Translations under genes and position numbers: made by a program
Origin: Panorpa germanica
Taxonomy: Eukaryota > Arthropoda > Insecta > Mecoptera > Panorpidae
Direction of reading: 5' to 3'
NCBI GenBank assembly: GCA_963678705.1
Contig: OY783220.1
Location: 7,957,001-8,021,000, forward strand
DNA length: 64,000 nucleotides
Notes under the pieces: generated by a model
The model's database searches: none
Told to the model about the DNA's origin: nothing
Seen by the model: the letters and a program-made list of their open reading frames with translations, nothing else
Shown: positions 33,893 to 44,606 of the stretch, piece after piece
Position numbering within the stretch: position 1 is the stretch's first letter
Layout of the letters: each line of letters starts with the position of its first letter

Positions 33893-35171
33893 AAAGTTAC
33901 TATAGTCATAGTATTTATTAATATTTCCATAGGTTTCTTTTTTGAAAACCACCAAATTTTAGATTAGACGTGATGTGTCACACTTTGTGAACTTTATATT
34001 ACCCCCCCCCCCCCTCCTTTTATTGGATGACCCCTAATTTCTGTTCAGTGTCCCTATAAACGTATTCCGGCACCGAAGGACCACATCCAAATTGATTGTA
34101 CCATATTTCCTTTGTAATTATCTTGTTCTTTATTATTTATTTTTATTTCTTAATGTACTAAAACAAAAGATTTATCTCACTAGCTTCTTTTATAAATACA
34201 GCGTTGTACAAATGGTTTCCAATTTTTATGTTGCAGTAAATGAGCTCGTGGATTAAGGCACGTACAAAGTAGTACAGAAACTAACCTTAATTCACAAAAG
34301 AAATAAATACGGTCACAAAAACAACTGCATTGGGTGGGTTAAAGTTGAGATTTAAATTGTAAGTCTTACATCACTAGTTAATAGGTCACGGATTACTGCA
34401 GGAGCAGGATGATATCAACATATCCTGTGTATGCTGTGAACTGGATTAGCCAAAGTTACAAATGTCACAGATGGTTAAAGGATGCACTAATATATGTACT
34501 GCAGTATGCAAGGCATGTCGTCATAATTTAAATATGAATAATAAAATAACTCGCGCTCTGTTATTATTCTAGTTTTGTTCCATTAGATTAATTGCCATGT
34601 TTATAAAAAGAATTAAATAAAAATAATATGAAACGAACATGGACAACATTCTTTACCTAGTGAGATATTTATCAATAACTTTAACATTATTTACTACATT
34701 CTTCAGCCATTGCGAAGCTCTTGTTCTTTGTGTAATTAATGTAAATGGAAAGTAAGTATTCGTGATGATGATTGACGATAAATGCAAAAGTTATAAATAA
34801 ATAAATGTAGAGTTTGATAAAATTGATATTGGAAGATTTATAAATGTAAACAAGCACAAAGATGACAGATATTAATGATGGTTAACTAAGGTACATGAGT
34901 GTATTAAAAGATGTACGTAGGCATTCATGCCCTGCTTACCACCCCCTAATGCCGCCACTGATTCGAAGCATGCAGTTTTAAGCATTGAAGGTTTATTATT
35001 AAGGATAATTCGATGTTTTTATTATTTGTGGATGTGAAAATATTTGTGGATTTATATAATTTAGCGATATTATAACTAAAAACATTGTCACCAGAACCAG
35101 AGAATTATAAACATACATTTATTCTCCTCAATTTATATCACACTAATAACCAATTGTTATCAATAAAGCCA
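33893..35171. other. AT-rich stretch
   Basis: A run of 13 C lies at 34002-34014, followed by a mildly GC-rich patch. No gene was recognised. Confidence 0.35.
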
Positions 35172-35622
35172 AATTCCCACTCACTGTTTTGACATTTAAT
35201 TTAATATTGTAAATTTAAGTTTAGTTAATTTAGTTGGTGCGTATGCATCGTTAGCAATATAAATTTTGACAGTTCGACAAAATTATATGAAAAATAATTA
35301 AAATTACTATTTTTAATAACAATTACTAATAGAAATTGTTTTCACTTTTATATTTTTCAGAAACTGACATTAACCTTCTTTTAAAAGTAAATCCTACTGC
35401 ATTTTGACCGATTGTCACATTTTGGAGGTTATAATATAATATAGCTTTTCCTAATTTAATATTTTTAATTTAAGACATTGGACCTTGTATGGTTCTAAAA
35501 AAACTAAAAAAATAAATAAAATTACGAATGATACTGTGAATGACTACGCGTAATATCATATGCTAAACAATTTAAATCGAATACAAAATACAAAATAAAA
35601 TTAAAGCAGTGAATGGGAATGA
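35172..35622 (+). mobile_element. Repeat B, copy 3 (complete)
   Basis: Ends AATTCCCACTCACTGTTTTG and TTAAAGCAGTGAATGGGAAT pair over about 17 bp. The body has GTTAATTTAGTTGGTGCGTA, TTTTGACAGTTCGACAAAAT and the shared central blocks. It is the best full-length + copy for the family. Confidence 0.8.
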
Positions 35623-36243
35623 TACTTAAGGGGAAAAAAATGAACGAATTAATTTTGTATGCGATTTGTTTCAAGAAAAACAAATACTGCGTACTCCACT
35701 ATTTCATACATAAATATTTATATAAATATTTTCTTAACTATATAACAAACTATTTTAGTTAAATTAGCCATTCATAAAAATATTTACAATTTTCTTCAAC
35801 AAAAATTGTACCTGTAAATAACTTATAGAAAGTTGATGCACAAAAGTAAAAGAATTAAAAAATATATATATGCTATAACCAATTAGTCCAGATTGTAAAA
35901 ATGAATTCAAATAAAATGAAGATATAAAAACTAAATTTATTAACGATTAAAATATTGATAAAAGGGGGCGCCCACGGTACGCGATATGGTATGGACCACA
36001 TGTGCTCGTAAAAACAAGATCGCATCTCTAATTTTTATCTCATTACAGATTCCATCCGATATTTTGCGAGTTTTTTTCTCTGGTACAATCTTTTTCAAAT
36101 GTAGGCCACATGGAATCAGGGAAGCATAAAGCAGAAGCACTATGTTGGGGCGTGTTTTGTTTACCGGGTAACCACCCCTCAGCCACCAGGACCCACAACC
36201 TAAAATGTTACCATACTACCATACCATGGTATATATACTTTAT
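35623..36243. other. AT-rich stretch with a GC patch
   Basis: GGGGGCGCCCACGGTACGCG lies at 35965 and CCGGGTAACCACCCCTCAGC at 36164. Repeated CCATACTACCATACCATGGT words lie at 36210-36232. No gene was recognised. Confidence 0.35.
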
Positions 36244-37386
36244 AGGCCACATACACACTTGAATATGGTGGTTGGTAACTGGCTCGGCCAACATGTTTGA
36301 TCGTTAAACATAGTTGGTGGTTCGCTCTGTTCGAAGTCCGGCTTGACAATCGACTGCCAACATACAAGAATGACAAAACGGTAGCATGTTGGCCATTGAT
36401 AATTTAGTTCAACACTTGACGCGGTGTGAAACGTATCTCAAGTTTTTATTATTCTCTACTAGTTGACTGTGAATTTAATAATAATGTTACTCTTTGATAA
36501 TAAGAAGTTTTGGAAAGAATTCTTAAGTCTGTATAGAGAACTGAGTCCACTTTGGAACGTAAAAATCAAATGTAAATGTAAATGTAAAATGCAAACCCAG
36601 TAAACAATTTGATGACGTGTCTTGTTTAGTGACGTTTCTATCACTTCAATTATAGTTCGCATCAACTTTATCTTCATTTGTATTCTGACAAGTAGAGTGG
36701 TTTCGTCATTTGTAAAACAGACATTTCATATGAACGACTGTGAGATACTGAATTGTAAATGAACTCTTTCATGACAAGAAATTCATACGTATCTTCAATA
36801 TGATGACAAAGTGACTCCAAAATGTTTACTATGTAGAATATAGAATCCATATTTTCACTTATTTAATAAGACCAATTTGTTTTACACTAAAACAAAATAT
36901 TATTATGTAAGGAATAATTTGTCATTTAAATAATGGTGCCGTAGCGAGTATTAGAATCCATACTATCAACTACTGCTGCCACTTATTCATTGTTAGTTTA
37001 ACGAAATTATATATGCAATTAGAAACATGAAATGGTAGAAGTAGTACTGGGAGAACCGTACCGACTATCATAGTGTGAAGACGTGATACGCCAGTTCGTG
37101 GATATACTTTTAATCTATTTCAAAAGAAATTTCATTTAAATATCTTGATATTTACAAATAAATCTGTTGTAAAATGTATACCACGTATAAAGCCCGTTTA
37201 TACCGGGTATAAACTTATAACAGGTTTATTTGTAAGGCGCTAAATTTGTAGTCTAATATTTTTTCACATAAATTATTATTATTAATTCTATGCTGTCAAT
37301 ATTTGCTAGTTAACTGATGTTTGGTAACGTATGGTTCGGTCGTGCATTGGAGCCGAGCCCATCATATTCCAGTGCGTATGGGGCCT
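36244..37386. mobile_element. TIR element of about 1.1 kb, split by a C MITE
   Basis: AGGCCACATACACACTTGAA at 36244 and its near complement TTCCAGTGCGTATGGGGCCT ending 37386 pair with three mismatches. The pairing extends through GAATATG, then after a short gap GGCTCGGC-CAA. The inner region has a hairpin CCAACATGTTT / AAACATAGTTGG at about 36288-36318 and GTTTATAC-CGG-GTATAAAC at 37187-37205. Family C copy 5 lies inside. GGCC-type ends suggest PIF/Harbinger, but a clear TTA duplication is not visible. Confidence 0.55.
36596..36832 (-). mobile_element. Repeat C, copy 5
   Basis: Starts CCCAGTAAACAATTTGATGA and ends CTCCAAAATGTTTACTATG, both close to the ends fixed by the nested copy. The body is inverted: CGTTTCTATCACTTCAATTA, TCTTCATTTGTATTCTGACA and TTTCATGACAAG. 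Non-coding. Confidence 0.8.
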
Positions 37387-37861
37387 TTAACACACAGAAC
37401 TATAGAGTAGCACACTGCTGCTGTATTCGGTATTGACCCTTACGTTCTATAACTATATCATAATCAACATATACAACTAGTAAATACAATACCATATAAC
37501 AGCTTATGTAATACATTTTATTTTTGTGTTCCTTACGCATTATTTACGGTATACGAATGTTATTTAAATATCTTTTTTAAAATGTCATCGTAAAAATTTA
37601 CGAGTTTTTATAATAGATTGAGTCGAAATATGTATTTGAATAATATTTTCGGAGAAGAGTATTACGAAAGCCTGGCTTTCTATAATGCTACTCCTAATGC
37701 CGACGACTTATTCTATAATATTCATTTCACGTATTTCAAATTAAGACCCCTATTTTGTCTTTTCTAAATCATGCTAACTCTCAGCCTACTTTTGGTAAAA
37801 TATTATATTTATTGATAAAGTTAACTATCAGGATCTCAAATGTATTTTCTTAGTATTATTT
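37387..37861. other. AT-rich stretch
   Basis: No gene or repeat family was recognised. Confidence 0.3.
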
Positions 37862-38470
37862 AAATATTTTTTATTTATTTATTTGGCCTTGATTTGTCAT
37901 AGCCACCATCAAACATTTTTTAAATATATTTAACATAACATTTATAATTCTATTTTATTATTATCTAAATATTTAAATAATTCACTAATTAGTTTTTAAT
38001 CATTTAACAATTTAGAATTAACAGGGAAAGTTTTAATCATATTTAACATCTAATATTTCACTATTGAATTTTGATCTTTGCATATTATAATATATATACA
38101 TAATCAGTAAAGTAGCGTGCCTTAGACCGTCCCCGTATCTAAGTTTGTTGGGGGGCCCAAGAGATGGGTAAAGATTTTTCACAAAAGGAACAAAAACGCT
38201 CGCATTGAATTAAAATAATTATATATTGATTATACGTTATTACTTACAATTAATAGTCCTACGAACTAAGCTAAGTGCGGCCTAAGAGTTTAAGTGAGAT
38301 TGTGTATAACATTGAACGAATTTTTGCTTACACACGTTTGGGGCCCGTGTAGCCCGGGGGCCCCGTATCATTGATACGACAGATACGGCGGTAGCTACGC
38401 CACTGATTCAAATATAATATGATCTAAAGTTCCTCATTTGTTCCTTCTTAAATGTAATTTCTTAGTCTAA
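37862..38470 (-). repeat. Repeat H, copy 1 (split by the element at 38105)
   Basis: TTTATTTATTTATTTGGCCT, CATAGCCACCATCAAACATT and CTAAATATTTAAATAATTCA match 43585-43900 in order. After the insertion the match resumes at TTCAAATATAAT and AAAGTTCCT. On the minus strand the family ends in an (AAAT)n tail, which fits a non-LTR 3' end. Confidence 0.75.
38105..38405. mobile_element. Nested DNA element with CAGTGGCGTAGC-type ends
   Basis: CAGTAAAGTAGCGTGCC at 38105 and GGTAGCTACGCCACTG ending 38405 form an imperfect TIR. Both inner sides are GC-rich (GGGGGGCCC near 38151; GGGGCCCGTGTAGCCCGGGG near 38340), unlike the host repeat. AT flanks both ends, and repeat H copy 2 shows the uninterrupted site with one AT. 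The 301 bp hold no frame. The perfect palindrome GTATCATTGATAC lies at about 38365. Confidence 0.8.
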
Positions 38471-39839
38471 TTTAAATAGTCCCAATATATATATTATTGA
38501 AGGTATAAGTCTATTAAAGGGGCAAAACTCTATAAAAAGTGAAATCAAATCATAAAAAAGAAATGTCACGTTCATCCTTTACTGAATTTAAATATTTTAG
38601 TAACAATTTGTCTGATTGTCGAACGTAAATGTAGTTTTTATGAAATTACCAAAGATAAATCAATCTAGATTAAAATGCAAACGATTAAAAGATGTATTAT
38701 ATGTGTATATTCACATTCTGTACCTATATGACATAATCATATCCGAAAAAGTATTTTGCTATTCTGGCAAATGTGGAGTCTGAAGCAAAACATAGAGTAC
38801 AAAAATTGAATGAAAACAAACTAATATTTATTTTATTGAATTTAAGAGTTTTGTCAATTTCACTTCACTCTATGACAAGCTATTTAGACTGTAGCATAGA
38901 AAGCCACTTTAAAAAGTGAACTATAGTAATGCTTAAGCAATAGTACCTATGACATTTCAATTAAACTTGAAATATTATTTCTAAAATAAATTGTTGTAAT
39001 AAATCAATTATTCAAAGTTCTAACTTAATATTTAATAATACATTACGATGTCTAAATTTATTGATGGCATTAACCTTTACCGGTTATTTTCAACTTCAAA
39101 TCAATCATATATTAAAATCAATTTCATTAAATTCTAAAACCAGACAGCAAAAGTATTAAATGAAATGTCAATGAAATATATCTGATAACATTATATTTAT
39201 TATTGTATCTAAAATTAAAAATATACATATATATAACATAACTGATATAATTTGACAGAAACTTTCTAAAAATATAGCAACCTTTTTATAGAGAGAAAGC
39301 TTTTATCAAGTACCCAAACCATGTGGTTTGTATCTTCGCTAGTTCGTAATTTTCCCGTGGAGCGCTATGGTTCGTAAACACAAATGATTCTATTTATGTT
39401 TAATTATAAGAATGCAGTTATAAAGTCATTATGTTTAATTTACATATCTAACTAATTATATCGATTATTTTCTGATTCAATGAAATTTACACAACGTTGT
39501 ATCACCTGATATAGTAACAATAAACAACACCTGCTAAATACAGTTATGTTAAATATATTATTAACGAATATTACAGATATTGTTAAAGATTTTACATAAA
39601 ATATTTTACGTATATTTTACATACAATTTACATAAAGTTTTAAGATATATATACATGTTATGTTATAATATATGTAAAATATACAACAAAAACAAATCTT
39701 TGTAGTAAAAGTAGTTAGTTATTTTCGTTTTTTCGAATTGTATCGTTGTCATGCTACAATTATGTTTTAAAATTCAGGGAAATATTATATGTTTTTTTTT
39801 AATAAATTTTTATTTGAGACCCCGTACAACGTTAATAGA
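38471..39839. other. AT-rich stretch
   Basis: Extremely AT-rich, with TATATG runs near 39220 and 39640-39680. No gene or repeat family was recognised. Confidence 0.3.
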
Positions 39840-40301
39840 AATGAGCTTGTGTCCTATGTCTTAATTTCTATAAAACTGTACTGATAAAGTGGGTTACCAG
39901 AAACTCAAATGTCCAATTATTTTTTCAATAACTCCTTATATGTTAGGAGATATTAACAATTAAAAAAGTCATTTTGTCTCTTTAATTATTAAAGGTATTC
40001 AATGTTATAGAATATTCCAAGACATGTGACATCACGTCCGTTAAGTTGCTATCTGTTTTATACAACAGCACGTAAAAGAAATAGCATATTCAACACAGAA
40101 CTCTTATCCATAGAAAAAATAACTGACCTACCCTTAATAGTACAGACATGTTACGTCATAAATATGGCCGACATCTGTAGCGCTAAAACTACAACTCGAA
40201 TTTTTAATTACTATATCTCTGTCAACATTTTTACTAAAACAAAAACGCCATTTATTGTTGATAATAAATTGACTACTAAATATTGAGTACACAAGCCCAT
40301 T
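39840..40301 (+). mobile_element. Repeat A, copy 7 (short subfamily)
   Basis: Ends AATGAGCTTGTGTCC and ACACAAGCCCATT are recognisable. The central part CATTCCAAGACATGTGACAT with CACGTCCGTTAAGTTG differs from copies 1, 3, 4, 6 and 8 and matches the copy at 31995, so at least two subfamilies exist. The 86-codon frame from 40026 is inside it and unsupported. Confidence 0.8.
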
Positions 40302-40337
40302 GTGGCATCGCGACTAGAAAAAGTTACAAAATAAGAT

Positions 40338-40543
40338 TATAGTTCAAATTGCGAGAGTCCGGCGGCGACTTATACTTAAAAGAGGTTATAAGAGCGGTAT
40401 GAATCTATAATACGATCTTATTCGTTTCTGTACACATTATAGAAAAATAAGTGAGTCATTGCTTTTTAATTATATCGACAGTTTATACCCCACAACTTGT
40501 TTTATGTATTAGTCGCCGCCGATCTCTCGTAATTTGAACTATA
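40338..40543. mobile_element. TIR element with TATAGTTCAAATT ends
   Basis: TATAGTTCAAATTGCGAGAG at 40338 pairs with its complement ending at 40543. The pairing runs on through CCGGCGGCGACT, giving about 36 paired bases with four mismatches across a 206-bp element. Non-coding. It sits 36 bp right of repeat A copy 7. The TA at each edge could be a target duplication of Tc1/mariner type. Confidence 0.75.
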
Positions 40544-41168
40544 GTTTAAATAATCAGATAGAATTTTGCGGAGAAAAGATTAATTCAAATTTACCCCGTT
40601 TATTTATTTTATTTCCAACAAAAATCAAAACAGCATATACGTATTTTGTAACAATACAAAGTAATGCATTGGCATAAGCCAATTATAATTTATTCTGATC
40701 TTATCTAATATCAGTTAACGTAAAAGCATTATTATCCTTGAACCCGCCTTTCTCTAATAATAAAGTTAAGTGAATACTATTTTTAAATTTGTGGCATTAA
40801 TTTCCTGCTTTTATCGATTGAATCAGACGCTGCCGACAAAGATTTGCGGTTGTCGGTTGCGAGTCTTGCGGTTACTCTGGTTTTGATTACCGTGCGTTTT
40901 TTTTTCTTTCTAGCTGTCTTGTAATTAAAGTGATTAATGACTTTCTTCCCGTTGCTTTTAAACTGTGCATACGGTTCGACTATTTATAGATGACTTACAA
41001 CCAAGCGTTGTTGGAGGTAGTATATTAGTGCATCGTACATTTTGGTAATATACACACAATTAATTAGTAATTAGCATTAATTTAGGGAAAAAATAAATGA
41101 AACAAAGATATTTACAGAAAACAGGGTTTATTGCAGAACGCGAATACTTGCGACAAGTCTCTTTTACC
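40544..41168. other. AT-rich stretch
   Basis: A patch at 40828-40882 is richer in GC (GCCGACAAAGATTTGCGGTT). No gene was recognised. Confidence 0.3.
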
Positions 41169-41171
41169 TTA

Positions 41172-41846
41172 GGCCTGTCTCAGTATGGGACCGTATTTAA
41201 GCGACGGCGTATTCGGACGTAAATCGGCGGATTGGATGAGCTACAAAGCAAACCGCCTATGTGTGGCACAGATGTCTGTAGTCGTGTAGTAGGGGGTGTA
41301 TTGGAGTTCTTTAGCACTTATATAATTTATCATGAGAGCAAACTTTAACTTTAATTTTTATCGATACACTACTGGTATTAAAGGGACTTTAGCATTTATT
41401 ATATATCTGAGTTCTGGTTGGCTCTCTTTCTTGAATTCAAAGAATTAATTTTTCGGTGTCCATGATTCACTGAAATACAAACATAAACTGAAGCATGCTG
41501 AACATACTGGTCACAAGCGATGTCGCCGATAGAACCGAAAAGATCCGTATTGCAGCGTAACAACAAGCGATCTTAGGTATCCCCTCCAGTCTGAGGCGGC
41601 TGTTTGCATTTACAAACGTTCGGATAGGATATCGTTGTAGTACTGCTAACGCTTGGATAAAATTCGCCTATATACGGTTCTAATGTGCGAGGTAGTGCCG
41701 CCCGTATTCAGACTGCTTTGTAGCGTGCAGTCTGAGAGGTCCAGAGAGTTCTCATTACATTTACAGGGTTCGGATAGGTAAAGCGTAGTAGCCCGTATAC
41801 GTCCGGCAGAAATACGCTTAAATACGGTGCCATACTGAGACAGGCC
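41172..41846. mobile_element. PIF/Harbinger-like MITE with TTA target duplication
   Basis: GGCCTGTCTCAGTATGG at 41172 pairs with its complement ending at 41846, and the match continues through ACCGTATTTAAGCG (about 31 of 32 bases). TTA flanks both sides (41169-41171 and 41847-41849). Known: PIF/Harbinger elements duplicate TWA and their ends often begin GGSCC. The 675 bp contain no transposase. CGGATAGG at 41620 and 41772, followed by CGTTGTAGTA / CGTAGTAGCC, are subterminal repeats. Confidence 0.82.
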
Positions 41847-41879
41847 TTATTGAGTTTATAAACAAAACAATGTAATCTC

Positions 41880-41998
41880 TTAATTTTAAGTATGTTTATA
41901 AGTTGTAAATTACGAATTATGTATTGTAAATGTTTATAAATACATATATCCTTTTTAAGTGCTAATAACTTTTAAAAGTTGATGCACTCAACTTTTCA
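41880..41998 (+). repeat. Repeat G, copy 3
   Basis: TAAATGTTTATAAATACATA, TTTTAAGTGCTAATAACTTT and AAAAGTTGATGCACTCAA correspond to the end of copy 2 in the other orientation. Confidence 0.6.
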
Positions 41999-42833
41999 AC
42001 ATAAATATTTTAAGAAATGTCTGTTTTAAGACACAATCCGTCATCAATTGTACTATAGTGATATTCATTTGCTTACTAATATTGGTAAATACAATTGTAG
42101 TGGAAATGCAACTTAAGATTAACAATATTAATAAATAAATGAATATGACACTAGTTCAATTCATGAAGCATGACGTTATGAAAAAGTTTACAAAATAAGA
42201 AATTACTATTTTGCTAAATTCCTCTTTAATATCGTGGTTAATTAATAGATATATGTCTAATGTCCGAGGTAGCAGGTTCAAAAAAGACACTAGCGAAAAC
42301 GCAGAAAAAAAGTTGGTATTAGAAACACAATTGTAAATACTCGTTCATAAGAAAGAGATGTTATGTTACCAGTCATATTATTTAAGAAAAGCAACTAGAA
42401 AATTTACTTAATAATCCACAAGCACAGAACCAATTGCATTGCACTTCCTGGAAACTCTAAAGCATAACATAATTAATCGGTTTATGATAAAACATAATAT
42501 ACACGGTTTAAATTGTAATTTGTTTGTTTGCTTTATCTAAATTGATTGTACATAATATATACTTTCTTTAAAAAAAAACAGATTCCTTGTAACTGTATTT
42601 ATAAAGGAAGGATTTGAATTTTCTTTTAGCTGAGAAACAAATCAAAATGGTTGGTATCTCTAATATTGAAAATAGTGTCTATGCATGGTTGAAATCTTTA
42701 CTAAATTTTCCGTAGTGTTTTCTACACTTTCAGCATCTATGTGCAGCGAATGAAAACTGAAGCTTTCTGTATTGTCACTAGTTCTCAGCACTTGTATGTA
42801 ATGCAGTAATGCCAGAAAAAGTTTATATTGTTT
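41999..42833. other. AT-rich stretch
   Basis: No gene or repeat family was recognised. Confidence 0.3.
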
Positions 42834-42837
42834 TATA

Positions 42838-42919
<82 letters not shown>

Positions 42920-42921
42920 AT
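42834..42921. repeat. (AT)n microsatellite
   Basis: A nearly pure AT dinucleotide tract of about 85 bp with one GT interruption near 42907. It is self-complementary, prone to cruciform formation and likely length-variable. Confidence 0.95.
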
Positions 42922-43584
42922 TATCTGCATATGAACATCAAATTTATTGATTTTAATGTTATTGTTTGAAGAGGAGTATTGTCTTATAAACTATAAGCTC
43001 TTATCTTTACTTTAAAAGAATTTAAAATTCAAGATACGAATCAATAAACATTACATAATCTTTCTCGAAAATAAATAGAAAGTAAGAAGCCAATAAATTC
43101 CGATTTTCAGCAAGAATAAGTACTGTATTTTGTAACTATTAACGTGACGTAATGCGTCATGAATTAGACTAGTGTAATATTAATTAGGTTGGTAATATTG
43201 GTAAATAAAATTGTACTTAAATTAAATTAAAACGGTTAAGTGCCTTTATTTGGCAATATTACTAAAATCAAACTAGTCTAATTAATGACTTCAGAAAAAA
43301 TGTTATAAAATAAGGACTTAAACCATATACAAGAAACATCTTCAAAATACTAATATCGCTTTAAATTAAAAATACTCTTTCAACTTTTAGTTTTATTTTT
43401 TATTTCTTTTTAGTTATATAGTTTAATTTTATATTTTAAGTTTTAATTGTATGTCAGCAGAAGAACTGAGGCAGCGTTTCTTGCAACGTGTATTTATAAT
43501 TTTATATTAATTCGTATTATTTCCGATGCTGAGTACTATCACTGCAGCCAAGATTTATATGCAATAAAGATATGCATATAAAAT
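42922..43584. other. AT-rich stretch
   Basis: No gene or repeat family was recognised. Confidence 0.3.
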
Positions 43585-43900
43585 GCAATTATTATTTTTT
43601 ATTTATTTATTTATTTGCCTTGACTTTTATTCATCATAGCCACCATCAAACATTTTTTATACATATTTAACATTTTATAATTCTATTTTACAAATTTCTA
43701 AATATTTAAATAATTCACTAATTAATTTTGAACCACTTAAGAAAAATTTAGTATTAACAGGTAAAAGTTTTAATCACATCTAATATTTCACTATTCAACT
43801 TTGATCTTTCTAAACTATAATTTATGCATTCAAATATAATATAATTCAAAGTTCCTTCTTCACCAAATTGACATCTATCGTTTTTAATATTAATTTAATT
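43585..43900 (-). repeat. Repeat H, copy 2 (uninterrupted)
   Basis: It matches copy 1 from TTTATTTATTTATTTGCCTT to AAAGTTCCTTC and carries TTATGCATTCAAATATAAT across the point where copy 1 is split. It serves as the empty site for the element at 38105. Confidence 0.75.
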
Positions 43901-44249
43901 AATTTTGTTATTAATGCAATTATTTTTTAGAAACATGCTAGTAAGAAATCAAAAAATGAGAAATGTGCAACTAAAACCAAATCCTAGCAAAATTAGTAAG
44001 AAAAATGTGTAAAAACGAGATAAGTATGTATTTACTCTAAAATATGGAACATAAAAGCTACTCTACTTGTTTCACTTTGCTCCAAGACAATTTTCAATTC
44101 CATAAGTTGTAAATACCCAAAATAAATCGTAGTAAATAAATATAACGAGTCATTAACACTTTAAATAAGACAATTAAATTAAAATACGCAACAAACATAT
44201 GTTAAAACAAGAGAAATAAGTACAAATATGCACTAAACCGCTATCTAAT
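43901..44249. other. AT-rich stretch
   Basis: No gene or repeat family was recognised. Confidence 0.3.
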
Positions 44250-44340
44250 TCTGATAATAACCAAGCCTAGAAATATAGCGCAAGTCTGAGGATATAGAAG
44301 TCTAGTATCAAGCACAAATGCTCTCGGCCAGTGTACCGTC
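44250..44340 (-). repeat. SINE-like element, copy 2 (decayed)
   Basis: TTCTGATAATAACCAAGCCT, AGAAATATAGCGC and AAGCACAAATGCTCTCGGCC follow the order of the copies at 14370 and 56770. The B-box is lost. Confidence 0.45.
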
Positions 44341-44378
44341 TAAGGATATGCACAAAACGACGTATTATTCATATGAAC

Positions 44379-44561
44379 CTAGTAGCACACAAAGGCGTTT
44401 TGTATTTCACAATTGTGCATAAATATTTCTTGTTCAAAGTCAGCTTCCGTGACGTCGACAGTGTATGAGTATTCCGAATAAGAGCGCGTCGGGTATCCCT
44501 TAGGGAGAGGGCGGGGGTTAGCAGAGGTTGGCGGGTAGTAGAGAGCCCTTTCAAGAGACAT
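44379..44561 (-). CDS. Unidentified 60-codon frame, possible exon or gene fragment
   Basis: From an ATG at 44561 on the minus strand the frame reads MSLERALYYPPTSANPRPLP, then TRSYSEYSYTVDVTEADFEQ, then EIFMHNCEIQNAFVCY and a TAG at 44379. The frame also runs 15 codons upstream of this ATG. Codon use is balanced and the residue mix is that of an ordinary soluble protein, unlike the low-complexity frames elsewhere in the window, and local GC is raised. No family was recognised; the stretch VTEADFEQEIF vaguely recalls the start of thioredoxin-like folds, which is not enough to name it. It would lie antisense within the presumed Shaker intron. A transposon-derived frame is an alternative. Confidence 0.3.
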   Translation of the reverse strand: MSLERALYYPPTSANPRPLPKGYPTRSYSEYSYTVDVTEADFEQEIFMHNCEIQNAFVCY

Positions 44562-44606
44562 AAAGATAAAATCAAGATCTTTTTGTTTAAAGCATGGTAC
44601 TAACAC

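Noticed and set aside
40026-40286. 86-codon + frame
   Set aside because: It lies entirely inside repeat A copy 7 and is not conserved as protein in other copies.
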